Assembly: GCF_028867935.1 (NCBI RefSeq)
Contig: NZ_JAPQNS010000030.1
Span: forward strand, 1 to 19,473
Direction: 5' to 3'
Source: Flavobacterium sp. SUN052
GTDB lineage: Bacteria; Bacteroidota; Bacteroidia; Flavobacteriales; Flavobacteriaceae
DNA: 19,473 nt
This document shows positions 14,211 through 19,473 of this stretch, piece by piece. The position numbers were made by a program, and so were the translations under genes. Numbering within the stretch: the first letter of the stretch is position 1; every line of letters begins with the position of its first letter. A model generated the notes under the pieces. The model was not told the DNA's origin. It did no database searches and saw only the letters and a list, made by a program, of their open reading frames with translations.

Positions 14211-15098
14211 ATGCTCAAATCAATGACTGGCTTCGGCAATGCCACTGTAGAGGGAACAAACCTGACAGTGACTGTTGAAGTAAAAACACTGAATTCTAAA
14301 TTCTTAGATATATTCTGTCGCTTGCCCCGGCAATTTTCCGATAAAGAAATTGAGGTTCGGAGCCAGCTGACACAGCAGTTGGAGCGAGGCAAAGTGGAGT
14401 TTTCGCTCAACTATACCCGCACGGGCGAAGTGCGGGTTGGTTTGGTTGTTAACCGGGCGCTGGTAGGAGCTTATGTCCAGGACCTGAAAGAGACTGCCAA
14501 TGGAATGCTGATGAGTGTGCCCGATGCTGAGGTGTTGAAACTGGCTCTCTCGCAACCCAATGCGTACACCAGCGAAACGCCCGATCCTGAAGCAGGCGCT
14601 AACGACTGGTCAATTGTGCAACAGGCCATCAGCCAGGCTATTCAAAAATGTGATGCCTTCCGGCGGCAGGAGGGAGCTTCGCTCGAAGGCAAGTTCAGCG
14701 AATACATTCAAACCATTACCGATCGCCTTGCCACTATCGAAGAGCAGGATGTGCGCCGTATTCCGGCCGTGCGCGAACGGATGCGGGCGTCGGTAGTTGA
14801 ACTGCTTGGGAATGAAGATTTCGACAAAAATCGCTTCGAGCAGGAGCTGGTTTATTACGTAGAGAAGTTTGACATTTCGGAAGAAAAAGTCCGACTTAAA
14901 AACCACCTCGTCTATTTTATCGAGGTCATGAATACGGAAGAAGCGAACGGTAAAAAACTAAACTTCATTGCCCAGGAAATTGGTCGGGAGATCAATACAA
15001 TTGGTTCTAAAGCCAACGATGCGACTATCCAGCGTCTCGTTGTTCAGATGAAGGATGAACTGGAAAAGATCAAAGAACAAACGATGAACGTTATTTAG
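14211..15098 (+). CDS. yicC: YicC family endoribonuclease
   Basis: A 295-residue protein that starts with the family signature MLKSMTGFGNATVEG and ends with the DUF1732 region (NFIAQEIGREINTIGSKAND, then QMKDELEKIKEQTMNV). YicC proteins are endoribonucleases implicated in RNA turnover in E. coli; in many bacteria they sit beside gmk, but not here. The middle includes QQLERGKVEFSLNY and a helical stretch with VRRIPAVRERM. The ATG at 14211 is chosen since it begins the signature; a TTG at 14175 lies in the hairpin right arm region and would add 12 unrelated residues. Length is normal. thrB follows after five bases, so both are probably co-transcribed. Confidence 0.95.
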   Translation: MLKSMTGFGNATVEGTNLTVTVEVKTLNSKFLDIFCRLPRQFSDKEIEVRSQLTQQLERGKVEFSLNYTRTGEVRVGLVVNRALVGAYVQDLKETANGMLMSVPDAEVLKLALSQPNAYTSETPDPEAGANDWSIVQQAISQAIQKCDAFRRQEGASLEGKFSEYIQTITDRLATIEEQDVRRIPAVRERMRASVVELLGNEDFDKNRFEQELVYYVEKFDISEEKVRLKNHLVYFIEVMNTEEANGKKLNFIAQEIGREINTIGSKANDATIQRLVVQMKDELEKIKEQTMNVI

Positions 15099-15103
15099 CA
15101 TCA

Positions 15104-16033
15104 GTGAACTCAATCCGCGTATTTGCCCCCGCCACCGTAGCCAATGTAGCCTGCGGATTTGATATTTTTGGATTCGCCGTAGATAGTCCCGGCGACGTTG
15201 TTGAATTAACCCGGCGCGACGATCCCGGCGTTACCATTACCGACATTATTGGCGATGAAGGCCGACTGCCCCGCGAAGCCGCCCGTAATACCGCTGGAAT
15301 CTCGATTCAGCGCTACCTGCAAAAAATTGACCGCACCGATGTCGGTGTTGACCTGCTGCTGACCAAGCAAATGCCCTTGGGTAGCGGCCTAGGCTCCAGC
15401 GCAGCCTCAGCCGTAGCGGGTGTTTTCGCGATCAACGAACTGCTGGGGCGGCCGCTAAAAACCATCGACTTATTGCCGTTTGCGATGGAGGGTGAGCGAA
15501 TTGCCTGCGGTTCGGCTCATGCCGATAACGTTGGTCCGTCGTTACTCGGTGGTTTTGTTGTTGTTCGAAGCTATAGCCCGTTGGACGTTATCAAGCTCGA
15601 TACGCCCGATGGCATGTATGCTACCCTTGTTCACCCCGACATCGAGGTGAATACAAAAGATGCCCGGTTCATTCTGAAGAATGAGGTTTCGCTCAAAAAC
15701 GCCATTATCCAGATGGGTAATGTGGCGGGTTTGGTTGCGGGCCTGATGAAACCCGATTACGACCTGATCAGCCGCTCTATGGTCGATGTAATCATCGAAC
15801 CAGTCCGGTCTATTCTGATTCCGCAGTTTGGCGAAGTAAAGCAGGCCGCTCTAGAAAATGGCGCCCTGGGATGCAGCATTTCTGGCTCAGGTCCGTCGAT
15901 GTTTGCGCTGTGCCGCAATGCCGAAATCGCTCAACGAGTAGCCGAAGCAATGCAACAGGCGTTTCTGGCTGTTGGCATTACGAGTGAGGCTTATGTGTCG
16001 GAGATCAACCGACAGGGGCCAAGGGTGATTTAG
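15104..16033 (+). CDS. thrB: homoserine kinase
   Basis: A 309-residue GHMP-family kinase that phosphorylates homoserine on the way to threonine, in the cytoplasm. It begins RVFAPATVANVACGFDIFG, has the ATP-binding glycine/serine loop PLGSGLGSSAASA (91-103), ERIACGSAHADNVGPSLLGG, and the C-terminal GALGCSISGSGPSMFAL motif. All three GHMP motifs are present. It starts with GTG at 15104, five bases after the yicC stop, which suggests translation is linked to yicC. The usual partners thrA and thrC are not adjacent within this window: the next gene is a lipoprotein. Confidence 0.95.
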   Translation: MNSIRVFAPATVANVACGFDIFGFAVDSPGDVVELTRRDDPGVTITDIIGDEGRLPREAARNTAGISIQRYLQKIDRTDVGVDLLLTKQMPLGSGLGSSAASAVAGVFAINELLGRPLKTIDLLPFAMEGERIACGSAHADNVGPSLLGGFVVVRSYSPLDVIKLDTPDGMYATLVHPDIEVNTKDARFILKNEVSLKNAIIQMGNVAGLVAGLMKPDYDLISRSMVDVIIEPVRSILIPQFGEVKQAALENGALGCSISGSGPSMFALCRNAEIAQRVAEAMQQAFLAVGITSEAYVSEINRQGPRVI

Positions 16034-16080
16034 CGCTTTTAACGGCATATTTTGGTCGGCAGATTAGCACGTCAGAGGCA

Positions 16081-16088
16081 TACTTTTG
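16081..16088 (+). promoter_or_regulatory. candidate -7 promoter element upstream of the lipocalin-like gene
   Basis: TACTTTTG fits TAnnTTTG exactly and lies 108 bases before the lipoprotein ATG. A TTTG occurs upstream at 16051-16054, but the gap is longer than the usual 19-21 bases. A nearby alternative, TACATATTTG at 16150-16159, is a poorer match but closer to the start. Confidence 0.3.
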
Positions 16089-16102
16089 GGCAATACCCTC
16101 CG

Positions 16103-16123
16103 TTTTTATACCGTATATAAAAA
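16103..16123. repeat. AT-rich palindrome between thrB and the lipoprotein gene
   Basis: TTTTTATA (16103-16110) and TATAAAAA (16116-16123) form a perfect 8-base inverted repeat with a 5-base loop. It is made only of A and T, so it would be a weak hairpin in RNA. It could be a binding site for a dimeric regulator near the putative promoter, or part of the end of the thrB transcript. Confidence 0.4.
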
Positions 16124-16195
16124 AGTGAGCCAGATTAAAAGACGAATTCTACATATTTGGCCAGTCAATTTTTTACCGTTTAAACTCACCCCATA

Positions 16196-16720
16196 ATGCG
16201 TCAACTGCGTATCTCCCGACTTTTTACTGCTGTTTTCCTGCTATCACTGCCTCTTTTGTTTACCAGTTGTGGAGGAGATTCTGATACCACACCTGCTGCC
16301 AATTCGGTTGAAGGTAACTGGAAGATATTGTCCATTAAATTGAGCCCTGGGCTCGATGTGCCGCCACTCGGTAAAGTGACCGACCTGCTGACTGCCTATG
16401 GTTTACTACGCCAAACAACCTGCCTGACCGACGTATCATTCACCTTTAAAAGCGATGGGACGCTAACATCCAGCAATCCGGCATCTTGCACAGCCAACGT
16501 AGCCGAAATAAAAGTGCAAACCGGAATTGACCTGGCTGGTACCAACAAATGGTCGCTCACGGGTGATCAACTGACTATTACAGCGGCCGATAATTCTAAG
16601 ATAACGGTTACGTCGACGGTTACGAACGGGTCTATGGTTTGGGCATATAAACGCGCACTTGTTGACTTGAACGGCGTTCCGAGCAATCAGGACGTTACGT
16701 TTGAATTTCGCAGATCATAG
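16196..16720 (+). CDS. lipocalin-like lipoprotein
   Basis: A 174-residue lipoprotein with signal peptide and lipobox (LLFTSCGG, lipidation Cys25) followed by a Thr/Ala linker. The mature domain begins VEGNWKILSIKL and continues with SFTFKSDGTLTSS, NKWSLTGDQLTIT and VTFEFRR, the strand pattern of the small lipocalin-like domain common in Bacteroidota lipoproteins (DUF4923/lipocalin_4 type). Such proteins sit in the outer membrane or periplasm; ligand and role are unknown. Two further cysteines (in TTCLTDV and PASCTAN) could form a disulfide. The ATG at 16196 directly precedes the basic start of the signal. It stands alone, 162 bases after thrB, and ends at a terminator. Confidence 0.85.
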   Translation: MRQLRISRLFTAVFLLSLPLLFTSCGGDSDTTPAANSVEGNWKILSIKLSPGLDVPPLGKVTDLLTAYGLLRQTTCLTDVSFTFKSDGTLTSSNPASCTANVAEIKVQTGIDLAGTNKWSLTGDQLTITAADNSKITVTSTVTNGSMVWAYKRALVDLNGVPSNQDVTFEFRRS

Positions 16721-16748
16721 CATAGTATTGCATAGCCTGAAGTCGTGC

Positions 16749-16787
16749 GTGGGAGGTCATTAACAAAATGGCTTCCCACTGCTTTTT
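16749..16787 (+). terminator. rho-independent terminator of the lipocalin-like gene
   Basis: GTGGGAGG (16749-16756) pairs with CTTCCCAC (16772-16779) over eight positions, one of them G-U, around a 15-base loop. TTTTT follows at 16783-16787. It lies 28 bases after the lipoprotein stop and its T-tract touches the stop codon of the convergent kinase gene. Confidence 0.7.
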
Positions 16788-18387
16788 AATGAGCCTGATT
16801 GACGGCTTGCTCTGTCAATGTATAGAATAAGTCGGCGGGAAACACCAGCCGAAACGTGGTGCCTTTGCCCAATTCGCTTTCTACTTCCACGCGTGCCCCC
16901 ACTTTTTCGGTCAGTGCTTTAACAATGGATAGCCCCAGACCCGACGAGTGTTCGTTGTTGGTAGGCTGGGCTGATAATCGCTGGAATCGTTTAAACATCT
17001 TGGCCTGATCTTCGCGCGAGATTCCTGGGCCTTCGTCCCGTACTGCTACAATTAGTTGATCTTTTTCAACGTATGCTAACACCATGATTGCTTTGCCAAA
17101 CTCTGAAAACTTGAGGGCATTGCTAATCAGATTGTCTAATACCCGTACCAGCGACTCTGGATCGGTTCGGAGTATTGATTGAACGTGGGCCTGGAACGAA
17201 AGGGTAATGTTTTTTTGCTGGGCTGGTCCCCGGAAACCATCGACAACAATCTCCAGCAAGTCATTCAGTTCAACCTCCATTAGCTGAACCGCTTCTTCGC
17301 GACTAATGAGCCGGTTATAATACACGATGCTTTCAATGAGGTTCATGCCTTTGCTAACGGTTTTCTGACCGTATTGTACATTCTCCTGCTGTTGCTCGTT
17401 CAGTTCACCCCCGGTACTTATAAAGTTCAGCACAAAACTGAGTGTTGCCAGTGGCGATTTAAGGTCATGGGCAATCACACTGATCAGGCTCTCAATTTCC
17501 CGGTTGGCTAACAGCAACTGGTCGTTTTTAGTCAGCAGAAGACTACTCTGATCGGCTAGTTGCTGGTTAGAGCGGTAAAGCTCCGATACATCGCTAAAAA
17601 GCCAGATACGGCCGTTGAGATAGGGCGACCGAATGGGGCGCGACAATACACTGAAGGCCCGGTCTGGGAAAGCCCAGAGCCAGTTGTTGATTTCAGCATT
17701 GGGGTTTTGAGCCAGTTCGATTACCCGTTGGTTAATATCATCCTGATTGATAGCTGCATCGCATAGGCGTTTCATGCCCATTGAAACCTCAGCCGCAGTA
17801 GGATAAATATTATCGGGATCTAACTGAAGCAGTTCGGTGGCTGCCTGATTAGCCCAACTGCTGTTATCGTCTTCATTAACACGGACAATAGCCTGGGGCA
17901 CCGTTGCAAACAGAAACCGGTATTGCTGTTCGAGAGCAATCCGCTGCAACGACAGAAAGTTGACCATAACTTTATCGGCCATGAGCTGGAACGATTGTTC
18001 CAGCCGTAGATGACCAAGGTCAGTCGGTTCATTCCAGCCTACTACCAGCCACCCTTTCAGGCTGTAGTTAGACAGACGAAGCCCGGCAATCTGCACGTAG
18101 CTACCCAATAAAGGGCGAAGGGGACGCTGGGCTAAGAAAGTCTTAGAAAGGAAAAAGTTTGTTTCTTCGCTTAACTCGGCCAACTGGCTGGCATCAAAAG
18201 GAGTGGCTGGCAGCGAGATTGGATAATTAAGGAGCGGGATAGCGGTGAATTCATCCCGTTCCTGAATGATACAGCATCCATCGGCCGACAAATACGTGAT
18301 CATTACCTCAGCCAGAGCTGGCAAAACCCGAGGGCCAATTTCGCGGGTGACTACCTCCTGAAAGCGATCAAACAGACTCCAGTCCAT
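16786..18387 (-). CDS. cytoplasmic GAF-PAS sensor histidine kinase, partner of an RsbQ-like hydrolase
   Basis: A 533-residue kinase without transmembrane helices. Residues about 1-150 look like a GAF domain (ADGCCIIQERDEF, LKGWLVVGWNEP). About 150-270 is a PAS domain (YRFLFATVPQAIVRVNEDD, ending GRIWLFSDVSEL). A short coiled stretch leads to the dimerisation/phospho-acceptor box LISVIAHDLKSPLATL (His307) and a GHKL ATPase with NLISNALKFSE, VRDEGPGIS and SSGLGLSIVKAL. No receiver or output domain follows, so a separate response regulator is needed and none is adjacent. The ATG at 18387 overlaps the hydrolase gene by 20 bases; a TTG at 18408 would overlap by 41. This overlap suggests coupled translation. 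In Bacillus RsbP a PAS domain receives the signal produced by RsbQ; the same logic is inferred here. Confidence 0.93.
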   Translation of the reverse strand: MDWSLFDRFQEVVTREIGPRVLPALAEVMITYLSADGCCIIQERDEFTAIPLLNYPISLPATPFDASQLAELSEETNFFLSKTFLAQRPLRPLLGSYVQIAGLRLSNYSLKGWLVVGWNEPTDLGHLRLEQSFQLMADKVMVNFLSLQRIALEQQYRFLFATVPQAIVRVNEDDNSSWANQAATELLQLDPDNIYPTAAEVSMGMKRLCDAAINQDDINQRVIELAQNPNAEINNWLWAFPDRAFSVLSRPIRSPYLNGRIWLFSDVSELYRSNQQLADQSSLLLTKNDQLLLANREIESLISVIAHDLKSPLATLSFVLNFISTGGELNEQQQENVQYGQKTVSKGMNLIESIVYYNRLISREEAVQLMEVELNDLLEIVVDGFRGPAQQKNITLSFQAHVQSILRTDPESLVRVLDNLISNALKFSEFGKAIMVLAYVEKDQLIVAVRDEGPGISREDQAKMFKRFQRLSAQPTNNEHSSGLGLSIVKALTEKVGARVEVESELGKGTTFRLVFPADLFYTLTEQAVNQAH

Positions 18388-19207
18388 ACGCAGGTATCCG
18401 GTCAACAAATGTGCGAATAGCTTGAGTCACCTCCTCTGGATGACTCATATGGGGCATGTGACCCTCAATGGGTAGCACCATTAACTGGGCATTCGGAATC
18501 GCATCGGTCATGTAACGCCCTACCTGACTTGGCACCGCTGCATCGCGCTGAGGTTGGAGAATGAGCGTTGGTTGCGGTATTTTTTTTATATCGTCGCGGT
18601 GGTCAGATTGAAAAATAGTACGGGCTGTAGCCAAACCAACGTCGGGCCGCATGTTAAGGAGTGTTTCGGCAAACCGGCGGGCAATCTGTGGGCAGTTGGC
18701 GTTCAGTGTTATGTAAGGAGCAAAACCGCTTGCCCAGGTGTAATAATTACCCGTCATCTGGGTAAACAAAAGGTCTAAATCGTTCTGATTGAAACCGCCT
18801 TCATATCCTTCATCATTGAGGTAACGGGGCGAAGCGCTGATTAAGACCAAGCCATTAAAGCGATGTGGTTCCTGAATAGCAGCCAGAACACTGGTCATGC
18901 CGCCCATTGAATGGCCAGCCAGAATAACATCGGTTAAATCGAGCGTTTCGACAATATCGAGCAGATCATCGGCAAAAGCGGAGAGGTGACTATAGCGCTC
19001 GGCACCAAAATAATCGACTGTAGCCTCGTTGGCCCCAACCATGTCAAAAAGAACGATTCGATAATCGCCCGAAAAGGCAGGCCATATATCGTTCCAGGCA
19101 GATTGATCCGTCCCAAAACCGTGTGCAAATAACAATGTATGTCTGGCGTCAGACTTCCCTTTTATTTGGACATTATTTCGGGTTAGAACATCAATTTTAG
19201 GTCTCAT
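18368..19207 (-). CDS. RsbQ-like alpha/beta hydrolase (KAI2/D14-type)
   Basis: A 279-residue cytoplasmic hydrolase closely resembling Bacillus RsbQ, whose plant relatives are the karrikin/strigolactone receptors KAI2 and D14. The catalytic triad is visible at nearly the same positions as in RsbQ: Ser100 (AGHSMGG), Asp222 (QRDAAVP) and His250 (EGHMPHMSHP). Other RsbQ-like stretches are FAHGFGTDQSAWN, VLFDMVG, SPRYLND and FQSDHRDD. RsbQ is needed to activate the PAS-containing phosphatase RsbP, apparently by producing or handling a small hydrophobic ligand. Here the next gene, overlapping by 20 bases, is a PAS kinase. The ATG at 19207 is chosen; the TTG at 19225 adds six residues. No signal peptide. 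A TATATTTG element lies upstream. Confidence 0.92.
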   Translation of the reverse strand: MRPKIDVLTRNNVQIKGKSDARHTLLFAHGFGTDQSAWNDIWPAFSGDYRIVLFDMVGANEATVDYFGAERYSHLSAFADDLLDIVETLDLTDVILAGHSMGGMTSVLAAIQEPHRFNGLVLISASPRYLNDEGYEGGFNQNDLDLLFTQMTGNYYTWASGFAPYITLNANCPQIARRFAETLLNMRPDVGLATARTIFQSDHRDDIKKIPQPTLILQPQRDAAVPSQVGRYMTDAIPNAQLMVLPIEGHMPHMSHPEEVTQAIRTFVDRIPAYGLESV

Positions 19208-19288
19208 CAGTTTAGGCAAAGGCAAATAGTACAGTCAAGAGGTGTCGGATAGTCGAAGAAAATGCGTTTTTGACAGTATTCAGGTTAC

Positions 19289-19296
19289 CAAATATA
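19289..19296 (-). promoter_or_regulatory. candidate -7 promoter element of the hydrolase-kinase operon
   Basis: On the minus strand TATATTTG matches TAnnTTTG, 81 bases upstream of the hydrolase ATG and between that gene and the putative IS end. A clear TTTG -33 element is not present at the standard distance. The region around it is AT-rich. This would be the promoter for both genes of the operon. Confidence 0.4.
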
Positions 19297-19335
19297 TCGA
19301 AATTAAATTCAGATTATAAAAAATTATTGGTTTAA

Positions 19336-19473
19336 GAGACAGTTTTGTTATTGAAGCTGTTTAAACTTTCTCTTTTCGTTTGATTTTCCGCAGGAAAATG
19401 ACCGAGAACGCGATAAAATGTAAACTCATCCAATTTTTGACCGAAAATTCAAACCGTACTAACAGGGCTTTGA
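19336..19473 (-). mobile_element. right-hand IS copy, 3' end with putative terminal tip
   Basis: This covers the transposase 3' end plus 25 bases after its stop, reaching GAGACAGTTTTG at 19336-19347, which reads like an IS5-type terminal inverted repeat. It is preceded by TTAA (19332-19335), a possible YTAR-type 4-base target duplication. Homology with the left copy stops at 19350, so the tip itself cannot be confirmed by comparison; the other end of the element is outside the window. Confidence 0.5.
19361..19473 (-). CDS. transposase, C-terminal fragment (gene continues beyond the right edge)
   Basis: The last 36 codons of a minus-strand gene, stop TAA at 19361-19363, encoding KALLVRFEFSVKNW, the same hydrophobic stretch as the left copy, and the tail RKIKRKEKV. 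Against the left-edge copy it is identical at the amino-acid level for 29 residues despite 11 synonymous differences, then differs at four of the last seven residues. This is the pattern of two functional lineages that diverged under selection. The IS5-like family assignment rests on recall of similar C-termini and is inference. Confidence 0.62.
   Translation of the reverse strand, partial: KALLVRFEFSVKNWMSLHFIAFSVIFLRKIKRKEKV

Noticed and set aside
16051..16088. Full -33/-7 Bacteroidota promoter before the lipocalin-like gene
   Set aside because: The TTTG at 16051 and TACTTTTG at 16081 are separated by 26 bases, longer than the normal spacer, so only the -7 element is listed with low confidence.
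1..19473. CRISPR array, tRNA, rRNA, phage or defence genes
   Set aside because: No regularly spaced repeats, cloverleaf-like sequences, rRNA-like blocks, integrases, or restriction/toxin-antitoxin motifs were seen.

Overview
The window looks like a chromosomal stretch from a Bacteroidota bacterium, most likely Cytophagales and close to Spirosoma. The reasons are about 50% GC, starts without clear Shine-Dalgarno sequences, several TAnnTTTG-type -7 promoter motifs, a LytS/LytTR signalling pair, short-lipobox lipoproteins, and Bacteroidota-like versions of PdxA, YicC and ThrB. This assignment is inferred from sequence character, not from a database search. No rRNA, tRNA, CRISPR array or phage module was seen, and no stretch over 300 bases lacks a gene.

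Both edges are occupied by the 3' end of the same kind of transposase gene, both reading inward. Bases 3-126 and 19473-19350 form a roughly 85% identical inverted repeat, and the first 29 shared codons differ only at synonymous positions. The 19 kb between them are therefore bounded by two related, inverted IS copies; the edges may also simply be contig ends set by the repeat.

Layout from left to right: a GMC oxidoreductase (136-1857, +) starts 20 bases after the left transposase stop. It overlaps tail to tail with a WaaE-like family 2 glycosyltransferase (1710-2732, -). A LytS-type kinase and LytTR regulator follow as a 4-base-overlapping operon (2967-4813, +). Next come a small lipoprotein (-), a methyltransferase-glycosyltransferase fusion (5359-6810, -), and divergently a polytopic GT-C/DUF2079-like membrane protein (6957-8501, +) and a secreted GH105 hydrolase with an extra C-terminal domain (8547-10451, +). 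A strong hairpin separates these from a small LEA-like exported protein (-) and a D-2-hydroxyacid dehydrogenase (10965-11903, -).

Divergent from the dehydrogenase runs a biosynthetic cluster on the plus strand: pdxA with a very long Arg/Gly/Asp-rich N-terminal extension (12098-14125), yicC (14211-15098) and thrB (15104-16033). A lipocalin-like lipoprotein (16196-16720, +) ends at a terminator facing a minus-strand operon of an RsbQ-like alpha/beta hydrolase (18368-19207) overlapping a GAF-PAS sensor kinase (16786-18387).

Three themes stand out. The RsbQ-like hydrolase and PAS kinase look like a bipartite sensor in which the hydrolase makes or binds the ligand. The PdxA protein carries about 270 residues of apparently disordered sequence plus a second internal insertion. 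Three genes (1710-2732, 5359-6810 and 6957-8501) suggest envelope glycan or lipid-linked sugar work, although they do not form one operon.
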